Source: Nectonema munidae
Lineage: Eukaryota > Nematomorpha > Nectonematoida > Nectonematidae
Direction: 5' to 3'
Assembly (NCBI GenBank): GCA_030549495.1
Contig: JAUIRK010000896.1
Location: forward strand, 651,001-715,000
Length of the DNA: 64,000 bases
The notes under the pieces are model-generated. The model had not been told where the DNA came from. It worked only from the letters and a program-made list of their open reading frames with translations, and made no database searches. A program made the translations under genes and the position numbers. Shown here piece by piece: positions 33,092-43,609 of the stretch (position 1 is the stretch's first letter; every line of letters starts with the position of its first letter).

Positions 33092-33738
33092 GCAGGGTTC
33101 CCAACCAACCTGGAAATCAGGGAAAATTCAGGCAATTTTGAGATATGGTTAGGGAATTCTGTACAATGGTCGTGAAAATGTATAAGATGTTGAGCTTCGT
33201 AGATCATGGTTATCCATAAATAATAATCCATCGAAGAGTGCAAAGCAATGGAAAGAAGGAGTTGAAGCACAGAGAACTGCTCTAAGAGTAAAAAGATAAA
33301 ATTCGAAGATGCAGGAAATGAGTTAAATATAGTAGCATTGCTTGGAGATTGCAGAACTAGAGCAATTGAAGTGATAGTGATTTCAGATCATACTTACATA
33401 TACACTATATTACTGTTTATTTTCAGTAGTGCCTTCCAGCTTTTGAAAAGACATGCCATGCCGACTTTTTAAGATTTTAGAATTATTACATTATTTTTAA
33501 GTTACCCTCTTCTACAGTGAAAATGTATTATGCCTCTAACAGATTTTCAGATTTGTTTGGGTTACTTTCGGCCTTTTTAGACAGGTTTACAGTTTTGTGA
33601 AATCAATAAATGTTTTTTATTGAAGACCAGAATATCAAAACAGAAATATTTGTAGTTATCGAGGAATTTAGGTCAGAGAATTTTGACAAACACAGTCATG
33701 GAAAAGTTAGGCAATTTTATTTAGGAATTCGAAACCGG
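33092..33738. mobile_element. Possible hAT-like non-autonomous element
   Basis: cagggttcccaaccaacctg with gggaaaattcagg at the left, and the right end read inward as ccggtttcgaattcct with aaaattgcctaac, form weak inverted ends. Repeated ggtcagagaatttt/ttagggaattctg words occur near both. No target duplication could be confirmed. Confidence 0.4.
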
Positions 33739-35049
33739 AAGTAAGAGTTAGCTTTAAATATTTTAAATTGTTAAGTATATAGAGTGCGATTTTTGTATGT
33801 ATACCTGGAATCGTGTATCTTTCTTCCAACTGCACAGCCCTAGTATTTCCCGCGAATAGAATTAGAATTTTTCAAAAATAAAAAAATTACCTTTGAGATG
33901 AGTTGACTAACCGAGTTAAACATTATTTAAAAAATTGGTTTAAATTAATAAACTAAAAATATGCAATAAACTTCAAATTTAGCGGAGATAATCTCAAATT
34001 ATTTTCAATTTCCCAATAAAACCTGTAAACTTTTTTTATTTTCTCATAAACTAGCATTTAGTTGGGTAAAAAAATCTTAACCATTTAAAATGAATAGTCT
34101 GTTTTATGAATAATTTTCCTTCTTCAGTCACTGGCGACTGCGCGAAAAGTTTAAGATAAAAATAATTAAGAGTTGATATTTTTAGAATAATTTTGAGATT
34201 TAATGGAATTATCTATATAATTTTTAATCCAGAAAAAAGTTAAGTTTAACAAAACCTAATACATAAGTCACTTCATTAAGTATATCTAATTAAATTTAAG
34301 GTTAATGATATTTTGAAACCTATGCGTTAATGTTATATTTTCTTGTTTTTATGTAAATAAGATTATCCCCTTTATTGTATAGTATATGCAGATAGCACAA
34401 AACTTGTAATTTTCTCCTTCTTTCTCTATTAGCGTGCTTGTTTTTGTCCAAAATGTTAAAAGTAATTATGATTGATTTAAGTCTCACCAGTCTTTTAATT
34501 GTCTATAGTCTGCAAAATTTAAAAGTAATTACATAATTATTCGCAATTATTGGATTCAGAACACGGAAGAAAAAAATAAGGTTTTATGGTGATTAAAACA
34601 AACAAATATTCTACCATCACTAGTCTGTTTGCAAATATGTTGAACATCAAAACAGAAAAGAAATTGCAGCAGTTCTTAAAAATGCAGTGGTGATTTGTGA
34701 GAAATATTTTTAAAAAACGATTTTTAAATATCAACGCTGTAGTACACTGTAGGAATAAGCTTGTGAAGTTTGTTTTATTCAGAGTTCAAGCCCTCAATGT
34801 GAATCATGAAAGTTTGCAAGAGTCAACACAAACTCGAAAGTATGTAGATGCGGAAAACCATTGACACGGGTTGCGAAAACCCAAAATAGTTTATTCGCCC
34901 GGAAGAGGCACTAGTGTGTGTCTGTGCGTATATATGTATGCTGGCATGTTATATACGTAAAATATATGTTGCATAGTTTCATTCTTTTTTTTAGAAATTA
35001 AAAAAAAGATGTATACTGACGTCATTTGTAAATCAATGAAAGCAGATTA
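33739..35049. other. Upstream flank of the second receptor gene
   Basis: About 1.3 kb of AT-rich DNA with no coding frame. A slightly less AT-rich patch at 34790-34920 holds no recognised element. Promoter sequences for the gene at 35050 should lie here but cannot be picked out. Confidence 0.25.
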
Positions 35050-35931
35050 ATGGACGTTTTTCTGCAACTAAACAACTTCTTTTTTAGCTTAAACATTTTG
35101 TTGAGCTGTTTAATCATTTTTTTCTTCCTCTACTTTCCAGCGATTCGAAATCCATTCTGCTTTTTACTCACATCACTCTTTGTTGTAAGTTGCACCTACT
35201 CCATAGGAAATCTAATCTATTACAACAACAATAAGAGACTGATCAATAGCATTCCCTGTCTATGCTTTTTGTGGTGGCTGCTGGACCAAATCACGACGAG
35301 CTTAATCATATACAAGGTAGCATTTATCTTCATCACAAGCTCCATAATCAACGTGAGGGGTCTCCTCTCCTACAACGTGTATACGTGGAGGCTGTGCAAA
35401 ATCTGGCTCACTTCCCTCCTTCTCACCACATTTGTGCTATGGATCATACCCGTTCTCGTGTTCAACAGCTACTGGGTGGACGGAAAGTGTGCAAATCCGT
35501 TCAAAAACTTCAACCTGCCACTGTACAGAGGCGTTCTCTGTTTCATTCTCCCGTACACAGTCATCATCATGACTCTGTGCGTGTCCGTGGCGAAGAGCGT
35601 GTACTTTCTCAGCTCCATGAGGAAGGATCACGGACACAGTCTCATCCAGATGTACATCAAGAAGTATAAGAACATGAGGGTGGAGTTGTTTTTGGCGTTG
35701 TGCTCGCTCTTTTCCTATGCCCCGTACACAGCCTATTACGTGCAATACCACAAAGGAAAAGAAATTTCACCGCTCACCAGTGCCATCTACAACGTAATCT
35801 TCAACTTCTCCCTTCTTCTGATAACCGTATTTTTCCTTTTCAAGTATAAAAATTATTACGAATCTTTGAAAAAAATTGAAAAGTTGCTTGCAAGAAAATT
35901 CAACTCCATCAAACCCAATTTTTTAGCTTGA
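35050..35931 (+). CDS. Divergent 7TM receptor-like protein
   Basis: This is a 293-residue single-exon frame, ATG 35050 to tga 35929-35931. The seven hydrophobic helices are at about 9-30, 36-57, 71-97 (LCFLWWLLDQITTSLIIYKV), 118-138, 160-187 (with Pro168), 211-231 (FSYAPYTAYY, in the place of the CWxPY of TM6) and 243-265. C70 before TM3 and C147 in the second outer loop could make the class A disulfide. DRY and NPxxY are not recognisable. The N-terminus is very short and the tail is about 28 basic residues. Codons between 35230 and 35790 are clearly richer in G+C than the flanks, which supports a real gene. A candidate aataaa lies at 36276-36281. The ligand and pathway are unknown. It shares only general layout with the receptor at 23 kb. 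Confidence 0.7.
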   Translation: MDVFLQLNNFFFSLNILLSCLIIFFFLYFPAIRNPFCFLLTSLFVVSCTYSIGNLIYYNNNKRLINSIPCLCFLWWLLDQITTSLIIYKVAFIFITSSIINVRGLLSYNVYTWRLCKIWLTSLLLTTFVLWIIPVLVFNSYWVDGKCANPFKNFNLPLYRGVLCFILPYTVIIMTLCVSVAKSVYFLSSMRKDHGHSLIQMYIKKYKNMRVELFLALCSLFSYAPYTAYYVQYHKGKEISPLTSAIYNVIFNFSLLLITVFFLFKYKNYYESLKKIEKLLARKFNSIKPNFLA

Positions 35932-36524
35932 TACACACGCCCAAAATCTCTATTTTTGATGTAGAAGAGTTTCCTTACTATTCCATTTCCTTTGTTATCA
36001 TGTTTCTGTCTTTTTGTGTCATAAAGTGTACTTGTCTTTGTTTAATTGCGTACCTCTATTATGCACACATGTGTATTATAGATTGGGGGTCTGAAATTTT
36101 TGAATCAGCAAACCACAAAAAATATGGGCTTGAAAAAAGTAAAGAACAAAATGATTTATTCTCATTACAAAATGTATGAAAGTAAAAGAGAACTTTTGCA
36201 CTAAAAAAGGTATAAACAGTCATACATGGAGCTAGTTCCAAACCTTTATTTTGGGATTGAACTGTAAAATTGTTGAATAAAAAAGAAGATACTATATTGA
36301 GGGAATTCTTTTATGAAGTATCAAGTAAAGACGAGACAATCCAGGAAAACCAAGACATTTGACAGCCCTACTCTAAAGTAAGCTATACAAGTTCTTATAC
36401 CCAAGTAAATAAAAATGGTCTCTCCTCATCTTAATAAACTAGGATTGATATGATCAATTTTGAAAAATAGGATTACGTCCACAAAATATTGTTAAACTAG
36501 CTATTTAATGCTTTATAATCCTTT
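35932..36524. other. Downstream flank of the second receptor gene
   Basis: This is probably the 3' untranslated region up to the aataaa at 36276-36281, followed by AT-rich DNA. No other gene was seen. Confidence 0.3.
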
Positions 36525-36650
36525 AAAACCCATTTTGGGTTATTGTTCCTGTAGGTAGAGGAACGCAGACTAACTCGAATTTCCAATGGAAATCAAAGGG
36601 GATTAGTCAAAATGGTTTGCTTTGCGCTAACTAAAATGGGCTAAGGCATG
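36525..36650 (-). repeat. Dispersed repeat copy without the hAT MITE
   Basis: The reverse complement matches 7478-7560 joined to 7871-7905. The join region reads ttcctctacctacaggaac, so the 304-bp MITE of the 7.5 kb copy is absent. It serves as a near-empty reference site. Confidence 0.7.
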
Positions 36651-36948
36651 GATAGGCTTTCCAGAATTAATCGCATGTTTTCTATCTAAAATTAATTTTA
36701 ACATAACTTAAAGCCAATGATGTATATTTGGTGGGTGACTGGTATCAGTGTTGGATCAAATACATTTTCCTAAGTTTGGTGTAATTGTAAATGCATTGTA
36801 CAAAATGTATTGATAAGTAGAAAAAACAATGACGCATCATAATGACAGGATATCAATAAAAGCAACTCAAAATTCACTCTGAAGAATTTACGTTTATCAG
36901 TGAAGGCTTGTGTATATCGAATTCAATGAAAGCATGTATAAATTTTTT

Positions 36949-37095
36949 GCCGGCAGATAGCCTAGTGGTGGAAGCGTAGGGTTTCGATCCTGATGGTCTG
37001 GGTTCGATTCCTGATCGTGACTTTCCCTACCATCTGTCCAGTAATGGAAGATTGTTATTCCTTTAGATGCGATATCGCCGACTAAAAAAAATTTA
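36949..37095 (+). mobile_element. tRNA-derived SINE, family 2
   Basis: gccggcagatagcctagtgg carries a good box A (tagcctagtgg), followed 40-50 bases on by box B gggttcgattcc. Downstream gactttccctaccatctgtc and gatgcgatatcgccgact form the body. The 5' gccggca has no complement after box B, so this is not a working tRNA gene. It is distinct from family 1. Only one copy was seen here. Confidence 0.7.
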
Positions 37096-37559
37096 TATGT
37101 CAATTTGAAATGTAACAAAAATATTGCGTATATCGAATTGATTGACAGTTGACTATCGCTAATCAGGAATACTATGTTTTAAGTTAAGGCTTTCGTCGTA
37201 TTAGTCCTAACTTCCAGCGGATAAAAAAGCAGCTTTAAAATTTGTTCCCGAATATATCAAATTTGATTGTGATGAAAATTAAAATCCGCATTATATATTT
37301 ACAATATATTTACGAAAGAGCATTTGAAATGTATGCAAAACCAATCACCAATCTCCAAAAAACACACATTTTGAAAATTCATTTTTTCAACGTCTACTTA
37401 ACTCAGATTTAGAATTGTTTTTCCCCTTTTATCACATTTAAAATTCTTTCTTTTTATTTCAATAATTCCTATTTTAGTTGTATATTTTAAAGTAAATTTG
37501 TAGATCAAAACCCGACAAGTAAAATCATGAGTGAAATAAAACTAAATTTTGCCTACTGA
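37096..37559. other. Gene-free AT-rich stretch
   Basis: No coding frame or named repeat was recognised. Confidence 0.3.
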
Positions 37560-37840
37560 TAATCCGGGAACAAATCAGTCTCAAGCACTCCGAATTATTG
37601 ATAGTCGACTGTATAAAATATTGGAGCCAAGAGAGCTAATTTATCATTCTTTCACAAGCTTGTGTCGTTTTATAACAAGATGTACAGTGGAGAGGTATTT
37701 TAGCACAATGGGCAGGGAGACTTGGCTGAGATCAACAATGAGCAATTGACGTCCATTTTAGTGTCCATCGTTATAAAACAAAGTGATTGATAATTTTGGC
37801 AAAAATCCTCGACGAATTCAATTTATGTTTCAACAGTAGA
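37560..37840 (+). pseudogene. hAT transposase C-terminal (dimerisation) fragment
   Basis: VERYFSTMGRETWLRSTMSN at about 37686-37745 is the conserved hAT dimerisation motif (VERSFSTLKRIKTWLRSTMS). After a stop and frame change, VIDNFGKNPRRIQFMF follows, the usual tail in the family of the 52 kDa repressor/THAP12-like hAT proteins. Upstream, RIIDSRLYKILEPRELIYHS fits the helix before it. No catalytic core or element ends were found. It is a small relic with at least one stop. Confidence 0.7.
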
Positions 37841-38554
37841 GCAGCTAATAATATAATTACGGTATTAATCTGCTAATAAATGTATATTTTTTCACTTAAC
37901 CCTTACTGCGAACGCCCTTGGTGCAGGGAATATTTATTATAAAAGGTTTTTTACACATATATACTAGAGTTGGAGTCGATCCTGATTATAATCAGAATCA
38001 TTACCAGAATCACATAAATTCCTTTTTTCTTTAAAAAAAACCAAAAATCAGACTTAGAGAAGCACAAAAATCAGATTCTCTCAGTAATTGTAGCACTGGA
38101 ATCTTCGTTGGTATATAATATACATCTCGATAATGAGAATAGTTTGGTCAGAAACTAAGAACTCAGTTCCAGGCTACCTTCTCTATCGGGCAATAAAATT
38201 AGATGACAATTAGCTTACAGAGTAGAAACCAGTAGAGAACAGGATTTTCACAATTCCCGGAGACTAAAATCTAGTACAAATGCCCTTTAGTGTTTCACAG
38301 CTATGACGAACAACTATGTGTATGTTTTGGTGAATCATGCATTAGCACAGATGATGAACAAGTAAGCTAATGGAAAATAAAGAAATCTTTTTTCAAAAGT
38401 TTCCTTAAAAATATCTTTTTTTACTACTCAGAATTAGAATCGTATTTTAAGAATCTGAATCAAAATTGTAATTACAAAGTTCAGAGAATCAGAATCAATT
38501 ATCCAAAATGGGACTCATCTGTGATATATACCAATTTTCAAATAGGTTAAATTT
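37841..38554. other. Gene-free AT-rich stretch
   Basis: No coding frame was seen. Words like ttaacccttactgcgaacgc at 37898 resemble a piggyBac-type end, but no partner was confirmed. Confidence 0.3.
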
Positions 38555-38720
38555 GGTGGAAATTAAAATTTTATTTAAAATTTAAAAATATTTTTAGAGA
38601 CTATATTCAGTCATAAACCACACATTTGATTGACACTTTTAGATATTTCACGAGTTAAATGCCAAAACTGGTAACAAAAATGAAACTAGCATTATAAAAT
38701 CATCATTTTATGTAAAATTT
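38555..38720 (-). repeat. Isolated satellite monomer
   Basis: The reverse complement reads gctagtttcat, then gttttggcatttaa, then aagtgtcaatcaaatgtg. This follows the monomer of the array at 20.3 kb (gctagtttcat, gttttcgcttttaa, aagtgtcaatcaaatacg). It is a lone diverged copy 17 kb from the array and in opposite orientation. Confidence 0.65.
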
Positions 38721-39756
38721 GATTATAAGTAATGTTATCATCAATCAAAATTTTGATTGATATTTTATAAAAATTAGCCATGTTTATTTGTAAAATCAAA
38801 AAATAAATATAAGTGCGTTCAAAATTGTATATTGAAAAATTTCAAGGGATTATGTAAAATAGACACTAAAAATTAAAATGTTATTGAAAATATTAGCTTT
38901 GATTGACATGAAAGGGTCATTCAACTACCATGAAAATGGTATCAAATATGCAGATACCGATTTTATGAAAAGTCATGATTGAGCCAATTTTGTACTACTA
39001 TTTTAGTTATGGGGAGGGGCGTTTTACGGCCTCCGGTACTTAAAGGGTTTTAACCCTTTAAAATAAAAATATAGAAATGCCAGAAAGATTAACCTTTCAA
39101 AATGAAGTAGGCCATTTCTTGACTTTTAACACTAGAAAAACCATTCGATCGATTTCAACGAGTGTACAAAAACATTTAAAGAGAAATATATCTTCTTATA
39201 ATTTGATATTTTTCAAAAAAAAATCAAAATTTGAATATAAAAAATTGCAAAAGTTCAATTACTAAAATAATATTCTTTAGCTTGTAGTTTTTTTTGCGTA
39301 TTTTCGTTTATTTTTTTTATTGTTTATATTAAATTAATAATTTTCAAAATAAAAGTTTTCATTCTGAAATTTTTAATATACAAATTTTTGTAGGTTCTTT
39401 TGACGGCATCGAAAAAGCGAGAACTTAGAAAATAGAGCTATTCAGTAAAGAAAATTTTGTCTTAATCACAGAACGATTTCTGTTTTGATTTATATTGCGA
39501 AATTTGAATCGCTAAAAAACTTCAAACATTAGGTCAAAAGACTTTTAAAAGACTTAAATGCATGAATCGTAAATAATTTCTGAAGATTTACTGCAATTAA
39601 AAGCATCTATTAAACGTGTTTCAAAATAAATAAAATGATTGAAGGAGGAGGCAATGATCAATAGAGTAGAATGCCACTTAATAACTTTAAACAATATTCA
39701 ATTGAAGGAACTTTAAAAGTGAGGGAACATAAAAAAAGCTGATACATAGTATCACA
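38721..39756. other. Gene-free stretch downstream of the cwf21 gene
   Basis: AT-rich DNA. tacttaaagggttttaaccc at about 39041 is a short palindromic-looking word related to piggyBac-type ends, but no full element was resolved. The 3' untranslated region of the minus-strand gene must start here. Confidence 0.3.
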
Positions 39757-40518
39757 TCACGCCTTTTTCTTTTTATGCGATTTCTTGCTTTTTTTGTGAT
39801 GATTTTTAGACTTTTTGTGCTTCTTTTTCAACTTTTTGCGCTGATGAGAAGAAAGAGAGCTGTCGTCGCTTTCAGAAGATGAAGAAGATGATGAGGTGGA
39901 ATGTTTTCTACGCTTCGACGTCACTACTTTTTTACGGCGTTTGCTTGCCTCCACCGACTTTGTTTTCTTTGGGTGAGTGAGGGCAGCAGGGGCAGGACTG
40001 TCCTCTTCCTTGATTAGCACATGCTTATTTTGATTGACAGAAGAAAAGGCTGAACTAGACTTGTTCGATGAGATACCAAGAGCTTCTTTGAACACGCGGT
40101 TCTTTGCGTTGATGGCAGCAGCGATTTCATGCGAATTCACAAAAGCAGTGCCTTTGCCTTTGCAACAAAGCTTGGGATCAATAGCGCCTCCAAAATCCTC
40201 CCTCTCCTGAATCGACTGGAGAAGGGATTTGCGAAAGAGGGAGACTTTTTCCTTTACTTCTTCCTGGGAGTAGCCTTGTTCCAACATCAGCTCTTCCATG
40301 AGCGTACACTTGAGTTCCATTTTGCGCTTCGCTTCGTGGATCAGGATTTCACGATTCACCTTTAAGTCAGCGACTTCTGGAGCATTTTCTTCCTCCTTCT
40401 TCAGCAGGTGATAGGAGGAAGGCTTTGGCCTCTTCTTCACCAAGAGGGAAAGATTTCTCTGGACGTATCCATTGGTGCCTGTCCCTCTTGCAGTGCTCAC
40501 ACCTATACCATTATACAT
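39757..40518 (-). CDS. SRRM2: Spliceosome-associated cwf21-domain protein (SRRM2/CWC21 homologue)
   Basis: This is a 253-residue single-exon frame from ATG 40518 to tga 39757-39759. The N-terminus MYNGIGVSTARGTGTNGYVQ with RNLSL is nearly the signature of SRRM2/SRm300 and yeast Cwc21. The cwf21 domain follows at about 52-102 (REILIHEAKRKMELKCTLME, QGYSQEEVKEKV), then VNSHEIAAAINAKNRVFKEA with LGIS at 127-150, which parallels the THELAEANEKKNERLRAAFG block of SRRM2. The tail has a serine/aspartate run at about 208-226 and a lysine/histidine-rich end (KKSKNHHKKSKKSHKKKKA). Family members sit in activated spliceosomes next to the 5' splice site, touching Prp8. It is far shorter than vertebrate SRRM2 because the long RS tail is lacking, as in Cwc21. 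It is nuclear. Confidence 0.9.
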   Translation of the reverse strand: MYNGIGVSTARGTGTNGYVQRNLSLLVKKRPKPSSYHLLKKEEENAPEVADLKVNREILIHEAKRKMELKCTLMEELMLEQGYSQEEVKEKVSLFRKSLLQSIQEREDFGGAIDPKLCCKGKGTAFVNSHEIAAAINAKNRVFKEALGISSNKSSSAFSSVNQNKHVLIKEEDSPAPAALTHPKKTKSVEASKRRKKVVTSKRRKHSTSSSSSSSESDDSSLSSHQRKKLKKKHKKSKNHHKKSKKSHKKKKA

Positions 40519-41213
40519 CAAGCATGTCTAAATCACAAAAGTTAGAGTGTGTAACTACAAATGCAAGCTATTATCTTTACAAATGAATCAAAGCAAAACA
40601 TAAAAAACAGCGAAACCGTATCCATACTTTTTCAACTTAAAATTGATATTAGCAAAATTAATAAATTTTTCAGAAATACTTCAATCAAAAAAAAGCCAAT
40701 TTTATGAAATAATCCTATTTATTTTGACGGAAGAAAAAAATTCAATCTTACCCAAAATATTAATTTAGACTTCGTGATTAGAAAATTCTTCCAAGAGCTA
40801 TTAAAAGTGTAAACTCTCTTATCTGCAATAAATATATAGCAAGGGGCTTGTATCGGTTAAATTATTGGAGGGAGGGGTAAAAAATTTTTTTTAAAAGAGG
40901 GGGGGGGGGGTGATTTTTTTTAATTGTATATACTCTAAAAACATTTTATCAGTGTATTCATTATATTTATGCACTTTTTACAAAAAGGTAATTTTTTTAT
41001 TTGTATTCATAAAAAAAATGGAAATAAAATATGAAAACCTATAATGTCTGTACCCGCGAAAATTAATGGGGGAGAAGGAGCAGCCTACTTTCTTTTTTTT
41101 GATTACCCAATTCCAATGTTACCAAATGGGAACAAAACTTTCAAAAAATTATTAAAGCAAAGAAATAAAACTGAATGTCAGTTATTCTTCATCTATTCAT
41201 AGTTTAACTTTTA
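40519..41213. other. Upstream flank of the cwf21 gene, with a G-tract
   Basis: AT-rich DNA with no coding frame. Around 40842-41100 lies a G-rich island on the plus strand (ggagggagggg, a 12-G run at 40899-40910, atgggggagaaggag) that contrasts sharply with its surroundings. No promoter motif can be assigned. Confidence 0.35.
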
Positions 41214-41333
41214 GCCCTTTGAGGACCAGAATTTTGAAGAATAATCGTCTGCTTTTTTTCAATGGAATTTTGTATGTTGTAAGCAGACGATAATTATTTC
41301 TTGGTATACGATGTCACACTAATCCTAAAAGAG
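41214..41333. mobile_element. piggyBac-like MITE, copy 5
   Basis: The left end is gccctttgaggacca, and the right end is close to ttaa at 41334-41337. The core carries aatcgtctgc and gcagacgataatt. The right inverted repeat is weak and the left ttaa is mutated (ttta), so this is an older copy. Confidence 0.6.
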
Positions 41334-41589
41334 TTAAACAGTGAAATTATGTAAAAAAAATTGGAAATTTAATGTTAAATATGAATTTTTTACTAAACAA
41401 ATTTAAACAAAAAATTTTGATTTTTAAGATATGATAGAAAACAATTGATAATTTTTTATAAAAATTTTTGAAAAAAGTTCTGTATCAATCTTTTAAATTA
41501 TAAAATAAATATATATTCAATATTGAAAATTTTATTTAGGATATTTATATTTTTTGTTTTTATTTTGTTCTATCTTTATTTTATATCAA

Positions 41590-42370
41590 TAATAATAATA
41601 ATCGCGCTTCTCAATACTAAAATTTTAAAAACTCTACCTGATGCAATATGTGAAATTGAAAATCTTTCTAGCGACGAAGAAGCAAGTATGGTTGTACTTC
41701 CTCCTTCTCAAGTTGACCCTTTGATAGATGAAGAATGTGATGTACCAGATGATAAATAATGTTATTGTTGGTGATTGGGGGCGTGAGTAAGGTTGGTTAG
41801 GTACTGTCTTTCGATAACTCAAGGTCTTGGGTTCGATCGAGCATCAAACCTACTTACTCATAGTTCGTTACAAGTGGCGCAATTGTGCCTTCTCGATGAA
41901 AACACACCACGGTATTTACCTTGTTGGTTATTTAGAAATAAACATGAAAACAGAAGAAAGTAATAATAAAACTAAACACAAACTTTAAAATGGAAAAAAG
42001 GAGACTCAACAAATGTGAAATTTAAAAATTTAGAATTACTAAAGAAACCCCTTTAGAGGTTTTCAATTTAGAAGATAAATACCCCGATTTATTACAAAAA
42101 GAAGCAATTGATCTTTTTGAAATATTTTTTTCTAATGATATTATATGATTGATACAAGTTGAAAGTGAAAGATATGCTCATCAAAAAAGAAACATCAATT
42201 TTAGTCCTTCTCTTGAAGAAATTAAAATATCAATTGGAATTATTCTTTTTTAGGATATATTGGAGCTTAGATGAAGATATGAATCTAGAATTTATAAAAC
42301 CGATTTCAAGAAATAAAAAAATATCTATATTTTACCAATAAGGATAATCTTGATATAGAAGATAGAATTT
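41590..42370 (+). pseudogene. piggyBac transposase fossil (PGBD-like), N-terminal half
   Basis: The acidic leader LSSDEEASMVVLPPSQVDPL, then IDEECDVPDDK (to 41759) matches the N-terminus of PGBD3-like proteins. After a SINE insertion, further pieces in changing frames read EAIDLFEIFFSNDII, RYAHQKRNINFSPSLEEIKI with SIGIIL, and FRIYWSLDEDMNLEFIKPIS (42238-42310), which correspond to the first helices and the (M/R)YWSxDEDM block of the domain. The DDE core is not present afterwards. The copy is heavily decayed and its subfamily differs from the element at 9.5 kb. The hydrophobic sequence before 41590 is not part of the transposase. Confidence 0.75.
41777..41923 (+). mobile_element. tRNA-derived SINE, family 1, copy 3
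   Basis: gggggcgtgagtaaggttgg, the box-A-like ggttaggtactg, box B gggttcgatcg, and the tail cgatgaaaacacaccacggt. It sits within the piggyBac fossil, just after its N-terminal acidic region, so it is younger than that element. Confidence 0.85.
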
Positions 42371-43609
42371 TTTAATTACCTTTTTGTGGCGGGGCAAAAC
42401 AGGAAAATACCGATGTGTGAATCGCTGAATTATAGAAAATTTAATCTCAAAACTTCTATAAAGTGATCCACTCATCTCAGGATAGGCTTACATAGTGTTC
42501 AATGACTACTAAATTCGTTAGATTTTTTAAACAAAAAACAATAGGAAGCGGCCTTTTTAGGAAATCGGTATGACAAAAATTTTAGTATCATCCAATCACT
42601 AAAAAATACTATACACTTCTACTGCAAGGTCATCTGCTAACGAATTCTATGAAATTATGTTAGTTATATAAAAATATTCAATTTTTTAAGCTGTAATAAA
42701 AAAGTCTTCGCGATCAAATTCTAATAAGATAAAACACGAATAAATTAATTTATTGATGCTATAAATTACTTTTTTGAACATGAAAATGGTGTTAGTTAAA
42801 ACCAAAATTAATTGTTAATATCAAAGGATTATTTTTTCCCCACTTTATTCGTGTTCTCCTATTACCTTATAACTCAAATAAACTTATAATTGATATATTT
42901 AATGAACAATTTAAATTAAATTAGTCTATAATAAAATAAATATTTTTTGAACTTATAAATAAATAATAGTTAGTAAATAGCAAGAAGATAGAAAAAAACA
43001 GACATGTTTACGAAAGAATAAAAGAAATAGGAGGAAAAATAAATAGAAATAAAACTATTTTTTCTAACTTAAGTGGGATTAATTTTTAAATAATTTATAA
43101 TTGTTCTTTAACATAAAATTTATATCAAATTAAATTCATGTCAAAAATTATTTGTAACTTCATGAGATCTAAGTTTGGATTAAAAATTCAAAAAAAATAA
43201 TTTATTGTCATTGAATAAATACAAAACTTAAATATTTGTTTAAGTTTTATCCAATTAATCAAAGTTAGTAGACAATAATTACGCAAAACACAGACGATTG
43301 ATTAATTGACAGAGCTTTTAAACAGAGAATAGTTCCGATTCAAATGAGACAAATAATGAAAGTGAAAGAGAGTTTATTTTGCAATACACATTAACAACAT
43401 GGTAAAATAAAATATTTTTGAAAAGAAAAAAGGAGAACATAAAAAGAAAAGTATTTGATATATAAAAATATATGCAAGGAAGTTCAAAAGGTCAATACTG
43501 ACCGCTATGCATGATCTTCCTAAACAATTATGTATTTAAAAAACGAACAAATTATGAAATATATATATAATATATATCCATGATTTTAATCATGATAATT
43601 TTTATTTTA
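42371..43609. other. Gene-free AT-rich stretch
   Basis: Possibly further decayed piggyBac sequence near 42371-42500; otherwise nothing recognisable. Very AT-rich to the LINE end. Confidence 0.3.

Noticed and set aside
36957-37030. tRNA gene candidate with good A and B boxes
   Set aside because: The 5' gccggca has no complementary 3' acceptor strand and no CCA-compatible end, so it is called a SINE.
41523-41600. Signal-peptide-like or membrane start before the piggyBac leader
   Set aside because: The hydrophobic run FIFFVFILFYLYF is encoded by AT-only DNA upstream of the transposase and does not belong to a known family.
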